Source: JAAYZM01 sp964510785
GTDB lineage: Bacteria; Actinomycetota; Actinomycetes; Actinomycetales; Cellulomonadaceae
Assembly: GCA_964510785.1 (NCBI GenBank)
Contig: CAZECM010000024.1
Span: 1-43,891, forward strand
Reading direction: 5' to 3'
DNA: 43,891 nt
Under the pieces are notes generated by a model. The model saw nothing but the letters and a program-made list of their open reading frames with translations, searched no databases and was not told the origin of the DNA. Positions 31,901 to 38,818 of this stretch are shown piece by piece; within the stretch, counting starts at the first letter, position 1; each line of letters begins with the position of its first letter. The translations under genes and the position numbers were made by a program.

Positions 31901-32340
31901 GCGACGACCTCGTGCGCGAGCTGCCACCGCGCCCCCTCGCTCAGCACGCGCGCGCCCGGATCGTGGCCGATGCGCAGCGCGTGGTCCGCGACGACGGACG
32001 CCGCGTAGGAGTTGTAGGTCGCGACCGTGGGCCCCGCCGCGGCCGTCATGACGGTGCCGTCGTGGGCCCACCACCGGCGCAGCTGGCGCCGGATGCGCTC
32101 GGCGAGCTCGCCTGCGGCCTTGCGCGTGAACGTGAGTCCCAGGACCTCCTCGGGCGTGGCGAGCCCGTTGGCGACGAGCCACACGATGCGCAGCGACATC
32201 GTCTGCGTCTTGCCCGAGCCGGCGCCCGCCACGACGAGCGTCGGTTGGTCGCGGGACTCGACGACGGCGGTCTGCTCCGCCGTCGGCCTCGTCCCGGGGG
32301 CGATGACTGCGGCGACCTCGGCCGCGGAGACGCGCATCAT
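28972..32340 (-). CDS. adnB: AdnB-like helicase-nuclease (double-strand break end processing)
   Basis: The 1122-residue protein is the active-motor subunit type of AdnAB, the actinobacterial counterpart of RecBCD/AddAB that unwinds and resects double-strand ends. Walker A is GAGSGKT (39-45) and motif II DEYQDTSVAQL (near 270). HAAKGLEWDVVVVPGLRDG and YVALTRARSHML are motifs V and VI. A C-terminal PD-(D/E)xK nuclease has HARPDAIFAEG and VVVDWKSG (about 1049). An in-frame 18-bp minisatellite (QGVEAA-type repeats, about 863-898) lies in the linker before the nuclease. I start at ATG 32340, which overlaps the adnA stop as ATGA; the longer upstream frame is rejected. Co-transcribed and translationally coupled with adnA. 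Confidence 0.93.
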   Translation of the reverse strand: MMRVSAAEVAAVIAPGTRPTAEQTAVVESRDQPTLVVAGAGSGKTQTMSLRIVWLVANGLATPEEVLGLTFTRKAAGELAERIRRQLRRWWAHDGTVMTAAAGPTVATYNSYAASVVADHALRIGHDPGARVLSEGARWQLAHEVVAAFDFAEDAPSSAVSTLVGAVLSLSDSLAEHLLDPIEAEGRLEELAGEFLERELAPGKRVYPKDLMEIAENLRTRARLLAVVQRYRDRKAELGVMDFADQVMLAGRLARVGAVRAGERARFSRVILDEYQDTSVAQLDFLHTLFGAGHPVMAVGDPNQSIYGWRGASAGGLNAFRETFRGPDGERATQLHLSTAWRNDHAILDAANTVAGPLARDTGLEVPPLRPRPGAGPGEVLAEYFPTVEDEAEGVALYLARFGWADGGARQRPTAAVLCRKRSQFGHLVSALRRHGIPFEVVGLGGLLSVPEVVDVVAALQAAHDPSRGDSLMRLLTSARLRLGLADIAFLGDWGRHLAAVRRGSGGAGAHRDTADRDDDLPEVEADEVDERSIVEAIEDLPPPGSPWRDARGHALSATARGRMGHLATQLEALRRATYLPVGDLVVEAERLLGLDVELMARGGPRARVHLDRLQEVAEQFTAEQDASGATLGAFLDYLDAVAVHERGGEPGQVDVATDRVQLLTVHAAKGLEWDVVVVPGLRDGSFPTMPVKDPKGARTKAWLTGLDALPYPLRKDYRDPDGTARLPALELGPGVDTQGVLEAIKEFQVDVARHEVAEDRRVAYVALTRARSHMLLSGAWWAEAKQPREPSVLLDELAAAGTISVAVDPEGANLEDGNPLLAKTVTGQWPADPFAGLEGSRRAALDAAAARVRVAMVGRDTAVVQDTEITQGVEAAQGVEAAQGVEAARGIVAAQDTEVDDGRLVDLLLAEDAARRDPGPSEVALPVAASPTALTQLVHHRERFITNLRRPVPREPSVAALRGTLFHQWIEQRYRATSLVDVDDLPGADDGARADETTTALQAAFDASEWAARIPVEIELDLVVPVGGVVVHARPDAIFAEGDGYVVVDWKSGRPPRTPEELRERELQLALYRLAWATYRGIDQTRVRAAFFFAATGETVDSHRTVTAEDIPAILAGELDA
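29645..29752 (-). repeat. Six-unit 18-bp in-frame minisatellite within adnB
   Basis: Consecutive 18-bp units; units 3 and 4 (29681-29716) are identical (TCGACGCCCTGGGCAGCC), while the outer ones have diverged. Encodes QGVEAA-like hexapeptides in the linker between motor and nuclease domains. Confidence 0.85.
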
Positions 32341-35300
32341 GCCGTCACCTGCACGCCCTCGTCCTGCAGCGGGCAGCTGCGGCGCACGGGGCAGTACTGG
32401 CACAGGTCGTTGACGACCGCCGTCACCGCCGGCCCCGCCATCTGCGCACGGGCCGAGCCGACGAGCTCGTCGACCCAGCCCGGGTCGGGTGACTCGGACA
32501 GTGGCGGCTGGTGGCGCTCGGCGGCCTTCACGGCCTCCGTGCCGACGTACACGAGGGCGGCGCCACCGCTCAAGGGTGCGGGCACGTCGCCCGGTAGCTC
32601 GTCGATGGCACCCGCGTCGATGGCGCCCCGATCGACGGCGAGCTGATAGATCCCGAGCTGCGGGTTCTCCTTCGCCTTCTCCACCGAGGGCGCGGACTTG
32701 CCGGTCTTGATGTCGACGATCCGCAACCGCCCCGCAGAGTCACGCTCGACGCGGTCGACCCGGCCGCGCAGCCGCACGGGCCCGGCGTCCGTCGCGAGCT
32801 CGAGGTCGAACTCGACCTCGGTGCCCAGGACGTCCTCGTGCGAGGCGACGTAGGCCGCGAGCCTTGCGACCATGCCCTCGGCCCGGCGCCGGTCCCGATC
32901 GGTGAGCCAGCCCTCGGGGAGCCCGAGGCTCGGCCACAGCAGGTCGAGCTCGACCATCATCTGTTCGAGCGTGCCGGTGGGGAACTTCTCCGCGATCTCG
33001 TGGACGAGCGTGCCGAGGTGAGCTGCGAAGGTGCCCGACGCCGTGCCCCCCGCGGACTCGAGCGCCCAGCGCAGCGAGCACGTCGAGAGCGACTCGACGC
33101 GAGACGGGGACAGGTTCGCGACCTGCTCCGGGCCGTAGAGCGCGGCGTCCGTGCTCGGTGGGGCGAGGCCCGCCCACGCGGCCGGGTCCGCCCCGGGGAT
33201 GCCCGCGGCGGCGAGCCGGGCGAGCGTGCGCGCTGCGGCGTCTGCCCGTTCGACGACCTCGACCGGGGGGCTCGCTTCGAGCTCCGGTGCGAGCACCTCG
33301 TGGCGCAGCTGTGCGACGAGCCCGCGTAGGTCGAGCGGCAGCCGGGGCGCCACGTGGCGGGGATCGGGCGCCTCGCTGCCGTCGTCGCCCTCGGGCTCGT
33401 CGGGCGGGGGGACCACGAGGTCGAGGAAGGCCGACGGGCGGTCGTCCTCGTCCTGGACGGCGGTCACGAGGAGCCGCGAGCGCGCGCGCGACGCCGCGAG
33501 GACGAGCGCCCGCAGCTCGTCGTCGAGCACCGCCAGCCGGGCTTCGCGCAGGTCGGGGGCGCCCCCGGCGAGGCGCCCGGCGACGGCGTCCGCGAGCGCT
33601 TGCGCGCCGAGCAACGAGTCGCGCAGCCGCAGGTCGGGCCACGCGCCCTCTTGCACACCGACGACCACCACGAGCTCCCACTGCGCACCGGCGGCGCTCG
33701 CGGCGGTGCACAGCGTGACCGCCCCGGTGCTCGCGGCCCGGGCCGCGAGCGTGTCCTCCGTGAGGTCCTGCGCGTCGAGGTGCTCGAGGAAGCCGAGCGG
33801 CGCCGCGTGGGGCATGCGTTCGGCGTAGCGCTCGGCGGCCTTGAAGAGCGCGAGCATCGCGTCGAGGTCGCCGTCGGCCCGCAGACCTCCCAGACCACCA
33901 GCGAGCGCGGTGGACCGCCAGAGCCCCTCGAGCCCCGACGCGGACCACAGCGCCCACAGGACCGTCGCCGCCGTCGCCCCGGGCACCCGGGCAGCGGTCC
34001 GGCCCGCCTCGAGCACGCCGACGACGTTCCGCAGCGCCCGCGCACCGACGATCGCCCGTGGTCCCAGGGACGCCGCGACACCGGGCACCGTGACGGCCTC
34101 GACGAGCAGTGCCCCGGACGCCCTGTAGCCGCCCGAGTCGATCTCGGCCGCGCGCAGCGCCTTGCGCAGCCGCCGCAGCCCGAGCGCGTCGAGCCCGCCG
34201 ATCGGTGAGGCGAGCAGGGCCGCAGCGGCAGCCTCGTCGAGGAGAGGTCCTTGCGGCGCGGCACCCTCAGCAGTCTCCACGGCTGGCTCGGTGCCGTCGG
34301 GTCGTTCCTCGTCACCGACGACGCACCGCAGCGCGAGGAGGAACGGTCGCACGGCGGGCTCGCTGCGTACGGGGACCTCGGCCCCGGGGACGACGACGGG
34401 GACACCCAGCCGGGCGAGCCCCGAGCGCAGCGCCGCGACCTGCGCCCCCGACCGCGCCACGACAGCCATCTCCCGCCACGGCACGCCGTCGAGCAGGTGC
34501 GCCTCCCGCAAGGTCCGCGCGACGACGGCGGTCTGCTGCGCCTGGGAGCCAACGATCGCTGCTTCGACGCGGGCGTGCTCGGGACCGCGCGGCGCCACGT
34601 CCTGGTGCCGGTACGTCCCCGCACCGCGCACGAGGGAACCCAGCCGTGCGGTGACCTCGTGCAGCGCGGCTCCCTGGCGCCAGCCGTTGCCGAGCACCAC
34701 CGGGGCGGCGGTCGCGGTGCCGAACCCGTCGAGGAACGCCCCCGGCACGGCCCCTCGGTGCGTCTGGACGGCGACGTCGGGGTCCCCGAGCAGCACGACC
34801 CGCGCGCCCTGGTCGGCAAGTACGCGCACGAGCGCGGCGACGGACTGCGTGGCCTCCTGCGCGTCGTCGACGACGACGAGGTCCCAGCCGGGTCGCGCAC
34901 CGTCGTCCTCCGGCCACGCGGCGAGCGACTCCGCGGCCCGCTCGACGAGCAGCCCTGGGTCGAGGCGTTCCCCCGCGTCCGGGGTCGCTGCACCCAGGGT
35001 GACGACGTCGAGGTACTCGCGGTAGAGCCGCGCCCCGAACACCCACGCGGGCCGGGCGTGCCGGACCCCGAGCCCGGCGAGCTCCTCGGCGCTCACGCCA
35101 CGCTCGGCGGCGCGCATGATCAGGTCGCGCAGCTCGTCCCGGAAGGCGCGCTGGGCGAGCACCTCGGGGGGGACGTCGTCGGGCAGGTCGAGGCGCACGC
35201 CCTCTCCCTCGAGGTGCCCCTCGAGGAGCTCACGCAGCAGCATGTCCTGCTCGGGACCCGAGATGAGCACCGGCAACGGCTCCCCCGCGCGGACGGCCTC

Positions 35301-35636
35301 CGTGCGCAGCACGGCGAACGCGAGACCGGCCGGGGTCCGCACGAGCGGACCGCGGGTCACGACGCCGAGCAGCCCGGCGACACGTTCGCGCAGCACCCCG
35401 GCGCTGCGACGACGCGGGGAGAGCATGACCACCCGATCGGCCGGCACACCGGCGCCGACGGACGCGAGCAGGGCGGCGAGCGCCGTCGTCGTCTTGCCTG
35501 AACCGGGCGCGCCCAGGACCACGGTCGAGCGGCCCACGAGCGAGGCCCGGACGGCCTCTGACTGGTGCTCGTCGAGCAGTGGCAGGGGTTCCGGCGCGGC
35601 GGGCGCGACGAGGCGCACTGCGGGTTCCGATGCCAT
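32337..35636 (-). CDS. adnA: AdnA-like helicase-nuclease with Fe-S cluster motif
   Basis: The 1099-residue partner subunit of AdnB. Walker A GAPGSGKT (42-49) is intact, but motif II reads VVVDDAQE (near 254) instead of DExQD, fitting the weak or accessory motor known for AdnA. The C-terminal PD-(D/E)xK nuclease has LRGRVDRVERDS, then IVDIKTGKS. Four cysteines bracket it (one in LSTCSLRW near 852, then Cys1079, Cys1082, Cys1088 in LCQYCPVRRSCPL), the AddB/AdnA-type 4Fe-4S staple. ATG 35636 lacks a ribosome site; a poor -10 (TGTGAT) is 6 nt upstream. The gene lies 98 nt downstream of the DUF3152 gene. Confidence 0.92.
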   Translation of the reverse strand: MASEPAVRLVAPAAPEPLPLLDEHQSEAVRASLVGRSTVVLGAPGSGKTTTALAALLASVGAGVPADRVVMLSPRRRSAGVLRERVAGLLGVVTRGPLVRTPAGLAFAVLRTEAVRAGEPLPVLISGPEQDMLLRELLEGHLEGEGVRLDLPDDVPPEVLAQRAFRDELRDLIMRAAERGVSAEELAGLGVRHARPAWVFGARLYREYLDVVTLGAATPDAGERLDPGLLVERAAESLAAWPEDDGARPGWDLVVVDDAQEATQSVAALVRVLADQGARVVLLGDPDVAVQTHRGAVPGAFLDGFGTATAAPVVLGNGWRQGAALHEVTARLGSLVRGAGTYRHQDVAPRGPEHARVEAAIVGSQAQQTAVVARTLREAHLLDGVPWREMAVVARSGAQVAALRSGLARLGVPVVVPGAEVPVRSEPAVRPFLLALRCVVGDEERPDGTEPAVETAEGAAPQGPLLDEAAAAALLASPIGGLDALGLRRLRKALRAAEIDSGGYRASGALLVEAVTVPGVAASLGPRAIVGARALRNVVGVLEAGRTAARVPGATAATVLWALWSASGLEGLWRSTALAGGLGGLRADGDLDAMLALFKAAERYAERMPHAAPLGFLEHLDAQDLTEDTLAARAASTGAVTLCTAASAAGAQWELVVVVGVQEGAWPDLRLRDSLLGAQALADAVAGRLAGGAPDLREARLAVLDDELRALVLAASRARSRLLVTAVQDEDDRPSAFLDLVVPPPDEPEGDDGSEAPDPRHVAPRLPLDLRGLVAQLRHEVLAPELEASPPVEVVERADAAARTLARLAAAGIPGADPAAWAGLAPPSTDAALYGPEQVANLSPSRVESLSTCSLRWALESAGGTASGTFAAHLGTLVHEIAEKFPTGTLEQMMVELDLLWPSLGLPEGWLTDRDRRRAEGMVARLAAYVASHEDVLGTEVEFDLELATDAGPVRLRGRVDRVERDSAGRLRIVDIKTGKSAPSVEKAKENPQLGIYQLAVDRGAIDAGAIDELPGDVPAPLSGGAALVYVGTEAVKAAERHQPPLSESPDPGWVDELVGSARAQMAGPAVTAVVNDLCQYCPVRRSCPLQDEGVQVTA

Positions 35637-35734
35637 GGGCGCATCACACCACACGCCACCGACACGGCGCTCGCCCCCTGCGACTCGCCGCGCCCAGCCC
35701 TACCTCGCGGACAGGGGTGGGGGCGAGGCGGGGG

Positions 35735-36673
35735 TCAGGTCTCGTCGGGGAAGGGCCAGCCGTTCGGCTCGCACGGGGCGACCTTGATCGACTGCTGCTG
35801 CATGATCGGCGCGAGCTCGCCGGCTCCCGAGCACGAGACGTGCTGCTTGCCGAGCAGGTGCCCGACCTCGTGGTTGACGACGTACTGGCGGTACTGCGTG
35901 CGGGAGGTGAACTCCTCCGTCGCGTCGACCCAGCGCGTGTAGTTGATCGCGGCGTGCCCGTAGCGGCCGCACGAGTACTCGCCGCCCGTGCGCAGCGGGG
36001 CGCACATCTCGTCGACCTTGTCGGGGCTCGCTAGCACGACGCGCATGTCGGCGTCGCCCTCGACACGGGCGAAGGTCAGGGTGCCCTCGTGGCCCCAGCC
36101 TCGATCGTCGTTGAGGATCGCCATGACGGTCTCGGCGAACTTCATGCCGTCGACGGGGAGCCCGTCCTCGACCTCGACGCGGACCCGGACGAGCTCGCCC
36201 GACCCGGGGGCCTTCGTCTCGCCGGGTACGCGCAGCAGCTCGCCACCCGCGCTCGCAGGAGTGCCCGCCTCGAGGATCCCGGCCTCACGGTCCGAGAGGC
36301 TCAGCCCGGTCTCGTCGCGCTCCTCGGGGTCGGTAGCTCCCTCGCCCCCCTCGCCGTCGGGAGCGTCACCGTCATCGTCCCCGGGGTCCGTGGCGTCCGG
36401 CTCGTCGGGGTTGGCCGACGGCGCGTCACCGTCCGGCGGTGCAGGCGTGACCGTCATGAGGCCGAGGCTGTCCCCCGAGAGCTGTTCGGCGATCGTGTCC
36501 TCGGGGACCTCCTGGTGCGTCAACGCACCGGCACCGATGCCCGCGCCGAAGGAGACGAGCACCGCCGCGAGCAGGATCGGGATACGTACGACACGGCGGG
36601 CCGCAGCGTGCGCTCGCACGTGCTGCGGCGTCGTCGAGTGCTCCGGTCCACCGGACCCCTGTCGCCATGCCAT
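35735..36673 (-). CDS. DUF3152 predicted membrane-anchored metzincin-like protease
   Basis: A 312-residue DUF3152 protein (Rv3207c-like). A basic N-terminus of about 27 residues is followed by one membrane helix (PILLAAVLVSFGAGIGAGAL, 32-51), an acidic Asp/Glu/Pro/Gly-rich spacer (about 75-125) and the C-terminal DUF3152 domain. It carries H268-E-x2-H272-x2-G-x2-H278 (NHEVGHLLGKQH), an extended zincin consensus, followed by Cys pairs that could form disulfides and a Met in APIMQQQ that resembles a Met-turn. This suggests an extracytoplasmic zinc protease; no activity is known. It is upstream of adnA on the same strand and diverges from the TetR gene. Confidence 0.88.
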   Translation of the reverse strand: MAWRQGSGGPEHSTTPQHVRAHAAARRVVRIPILLAAVLVSFGAGIGAGALTHQEVPEDTIAEQLSGDSLGLMTVTPAPPDGDAPSANPDEPDATDPGDDDGDAPDGEGGEGATDPEERDETGLSLSDREAGILEAGTPASAGGELLRVPGETKAPGSGELVRVRVEVEDGLPVDGMKFAETVMAILNDDRGWGHEGTLTFARVEGDADMRVVLASPDKVDEMCAPLRTGGEYSCGRYGHAAINYTRWVDATEEFTSRTQYRQYVVNHEVGHLLGKQHVSCSGAGELAPIMQQQSIKVAPCEPNGWPFPDET

Positions 36674-36720
36674 CGGTACATGTTCTCACCGGAGCGCGCC
36701 TGATCGCCAAGTCGGGCGGC

Positions 36721-36726
36721 TACCAT
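36721..36726 (+). promoter_or_regulatory. Leaderless -10 box of the tetR-type gene
   Basis: TACCAT, 6 nt before GTG 36733. Confidence 0.55.
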
Positions 36727-36732
36727 CGGCCC

Positions 36733-37398
36733 GTGAGGAGCACACCCCAACCGCCCCGCCGCGAGCGCATGACGCGCGACGCGCGACGCGAACAGGTGCT
36801 CGAGATCGCCCAGGAGCTCTTCGCGACCCAGGGGTACCACCACGTCTCGATGGACGACATCGCGGACCAGGCGCTCGTCTCCAAGCCCGTGCTCTACCGG
36901 CACTTCCCGTCCAAGCTCGACCTGTACCTGGCGGTGGTCGACCGGGGTGGAGAAGCCCTGATCAGCGCCGTGGCGGCGGCCCTCGAGCCCCTCTCGGAAG
37001 GTCCCGTCCAACCGGGAGACGGCGAGGCCGTCGTGCACGCCCTGGTGCGCGCCTACTTCAGCTACGTCGAGTCGGCCGGACAGTCCGCCTCCTTGCTCTT
37101 CGAGTCGGACGTCACGCGCGACGACGACGTGCGGGCGAGGGTCGAGAGCGCCTCCGCGGAGACCGCCCGGCACATCTCCGGGGTGCTCGAGCACTACACA
37201 GGACTTCCACAAGAGCACAACGAGCTCGTCGCAACCGCGCTCGTCGGGATGGCGCAGGTGGCTGCGAGCGCCCGGCACCGCGGCGACGGCGTGTACGCCG
37301 CCCTTCCGGTCGACGAAGCGGCCGAGCTCGTCGCCCGGGTCGCGTGGGGTGGCGTCACGGGGCTCATCCGTGCCGACTTCCCGTACGCGACCGACTGA
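36733..37398 (+). CDS. TetR-family transcriptional regulator
   Basis: A 221-residue TetR/AcrR regulator in the position of Rv3208. The DNA-binding domain (about 18-62) reads REQVLEIAQELFATQGYHHV, then SMDDIADQALVSKPVLYRHF, a textbook TetR helix-turn-helix. The ligand domain is helical and contains an HxxH-like RHISGVLEHY region. GTG 36733 is chosen because TACCAT lies 6 nt upstream, the leaderless spacing seen repeatedly in this window; an ATG 12 codons further (MTRDARREQ) is the alternative. Its targets are unknown; no clear palindromic operator is seen in the 59-nt region shared with the DUF3152 gene. Confidence 0.93.
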   Translation: MRSTPQPPRRERMTRDARREQVLEIAQELFATQGYHHVSMDDIADQALVSKPVLYRHFPSKLDLYLAVVDRGGEALISAVAAALEPLSEGPVQPGDGEAVVHALVRAYFSYVESAGQSASLLFESDVTRDDDVRARVESASAETARHISGVLEHYTGLPQEHNELVATALVGMAQVAASARHRGDGVYAALPVDEAAELVARVAWGGVTGLIRADFPYATD

Positions 37399-37486
37399 GC
37401 TGCACGACCGACCGACCTACGCGGCTCGACGCGAACACCCCGTACGCCTGGCGCGAACGCAGCGCTCCTGGTCCGTACGTGCGACC

Positions 37487-37492
37487 TAGGAT
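37487..37492 (+). promoter_or_regulatory. -10 box of the uORF-DUF3107 transcript
   Basis: TAGGAT, 6 nt before GTG 37499, so transcription should start on the uORF start codon. Confidence 0.55.
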
Positions 37493-37498
37493 GACGAG

Positions 37499-37561
37499 GT
37501 GCCGCGATGCGGCAGGTGGACGTGGCCGCGGAGCGGCAGGCGACAGCGACGGAAGGCATGA
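37499..37561 (+). CDS. Leaderless 20-codon uORF coupled to DUF3107
   Basis: GTG 37499 lies 6 nt after TAGGAT and opens a 20-codon frame (MPRCGRWTWPRSG..., eight Arg, two Trp, one Cys, ending RRKA) whose TGA overlaps the DUF3107 ATG as ATGA (37558-37561). The DUF3107 gene has only a cramped ribosome site (GGAAGG, 1 nt from its ATG), so translation of the uORF and re-initiation is a plausible way to express it. The Arg-rich end contains CGA-CAG-CGA-CGG, including CGA codons that are rare here, so ribosome speed could set coupling. No homology is claimed. Confidence 0.5.
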   Translation: MPRCGRWTWPRSGRRQRRKA

Positions 37562-37791
37562 CTGTGGAGATCACGATCGGTGTGCAGCACCTCAACCGCG
37601 AGCTCGTGGTGGAGACCGACCTGACGGCGGACGAGGCCTCGGCCGCGGTCGCCGCCGCGCTGTCAGGGGCCAGCACCCTCGAGCTCAAGGACACTCGCGG
37701 ACGCCGCGTCGTGGTGCCGACGGCATCCATCGGCTACATCGAGATCGGTACCGAGTCGCCACGCCCGGTGGGCTTCGGGAACGTCAGCTAA
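37558..37791 (+). CDS. DUF3107 protein (TB9.4-like)
   Basis: A 77-residue protein of the DUF3107 family (Rv3208A/TB9.4-like), a conserved actinobacterial protein of unknown function. It begins MTVEITIGVQHLNRELVVET and ends in ASIGYIEIGTESPRPVGFG, the strongly conserved C-terminal strand and GFG turn. ATG 37558 corresponds to the family N-terminus; an in-frame ATG at 37507 would add 17 unrelated residues without a ribosome site. It is probably expressed by coupling to the leaderless uORF that ends within its start codon. It lies between the TetR gene and the ferritin-like gene. Confidence 0.88.
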   Translation: MTVEITIGVQHLNRELVVETDLTADEASAAVAAALSGASTLELKDTRGRRVVVPTASIGYIEIGTESPRPVGFGNVS

Positions 37792-37841
37792 CGAGCTCGC
37801 CCGGCCGTCACGCCGGGGGCACCCGCGCGGGGAGCGGGCGC

Positions 37842-38516
37842 CTACGCCGTGAGGCCGAGGCGTTCCATCCGGCGCGTGTGCTCCGCGGTCAGCACGGCGA
37901 ACACGCGCTGCACGCGATCGTCGTCGGGCGCCCCGTCCGACGCGAGGAGCCGGCCGAAGGCGGGCTGACGCACGACGGCACCCTGGATGACGGCGAGCGC
38001 GTCGCCCACGAGCCGGCGACCCCACAGCGCGAGGCGCGCGGCGGCGACGTCGTCGGCGAGGACGACGGAGAGCTGTTCGACGACGAGCTTCGCGTAGTCG
38101 GGGTCCCCGAGCAGCGACAGGATGAGCTCGCGGGACCGTGCGTCGGCGCCCTCGGCGAGCAGCCGGAGGAAGTCGTCGGCCACCGCGTAGCCGATGAATG
38201 CCTTGAGGAGCCGCTCCGACCAGGTTCCCGCCGTCGTGCGCAGCTCGAAGTCCTCGATGACACCGTCGAAGGGGGCCATCGCCTCGGCGGGGTCGCCACC
38301 GAGCTCCCCGATGCGCGCCACGAGCTGCTCCTGGCGCTCGAGGGCCCGGGCGGCCGACCGTGCGATGACCTGGCGCTCGGCGATGCTCGGGGCGGCCGCG
38401 GAGTCCCCGGCGAGGCGCACGAAGGCCTCGAACTCGAACTCCGCCGCGAGGCCGAGCAGGGCGAGGGTGTCGTGCTCGGTGATGGGTCGCGCCGACGGCG
38501 GCTGGGGAGGTGTCAC
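37842..38516 (-). CDS. Ferritin-like-fold protein (MiaE-like, Rv3210c type)
   Basis: A 224-residue all-helical protein of the ferritin-like/MiaE-like superfamily found next to DEAD-box helicase and DUF3107 genes in actinobacteria. Helix 1 has LGLAAEFEFEAFVRLA with Glu residues that could ligate a di-iron site. The second (RALERQEQLVARIGEL), the YAVADDFLRLLAEGAD helix and the C-terminal VFAVLTAEHTRRMERLG (ExxH-like) continue the four-helix pattern. Whether it binds iron or acts on tRNA is not known. The start is GTG 38516 with TAGGAT 6 nt upstream, indicating a leaderless transcript. Confidence 0.82.
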   Translation of the reverse strand: MTPPQPPSARPITEHDTLALLGLAAEFEFEAFVRLAGDSAAAPSIAERQVIARSAARALERQEQLVARIGELGGDPAEAMAPFDGVIEDFELRTTAGTWSERLLKAFIGYAVADDFLRLLAEGADARSRELILSLLGDPDYAKLVVEQLSVVLADDVAAARLALWGRRLVGDALAVIQGAVVRQPAFGRLLASDGAPDDDRVQRVFAVLTAEHTRRMERLGLTA

Positions 38517-38522
38517 CGCGGA

Positions 38523-38528
38523 ATCCTA
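38523..38528 (-). promoter_or_regulatory. Leaderless -10 box of the ferritin-like gene
   Basis: TAGGAT on the minus strand, 6 nt before GTG 38516. Confidence 0.55.
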
Positions 38529-38563
38529 ACGCCACCGTCGCTCGTCGCGGTCGGCCCGGTGTC

Positions 38564-38818
38564 GCGCGTCACTGCGCGTCACTGCGCGTTCCGGCTCCCG
38601 TCCGATACCATGGCCCACGTTCAACGGTTGCCCGGTCGTCTCGACGATCCGCTGGCCCGCCCGCACTCCGGGCGACGTCGCCGGCACTGCCATTCACGAT
38701 CGGCTGCCGACCATCTCGCGATGGCGCACGTCCTGATCGACGAGTCCCCGGAACGCTTCCGCACGGGACCGGGTCGGATCACGTTGACCGCCGTCGCACG
38801 CACGAAGGCACAATCGAC
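38564..38818 (+). promoter_or_regulatory. Long leader of the DEAD-box helicase gene
   Basis: The 302-nt gap 38517-38818 has no gene. It starts with the ferritin-like gene's -10 box, then GCGCGTCACT in tandem (38564-38573, 38574-38583, partial third copy). A candidate -10 TACCAT (38606-38611) would give a 5' UTR of about 200 nt. No clear hairpin or known riboswitch was recognised in it. Confidence 0.4.

Noticed and set aside
32341..32403. A 21-residue longer AdnB N-terminus from 32403.
   Set aside because: It would overlap adnA coding heavily; the ATGA overlap at 32340-32337 is the normal coupled start.
29029..32646. A 1205-codon plus-strand open frame across adnB.
   Set aside because: Shadow of AdnB; the minus strand carries all helicase and nuclease motifs and this frame has none.
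37507..37557. The in-frame ATG 37507 as the DUF3107 start.
   Set aside because: It adds 17 residues unlike the family N-terminus, has no ribosome site, and ignores the ATGA overlap at 37558.
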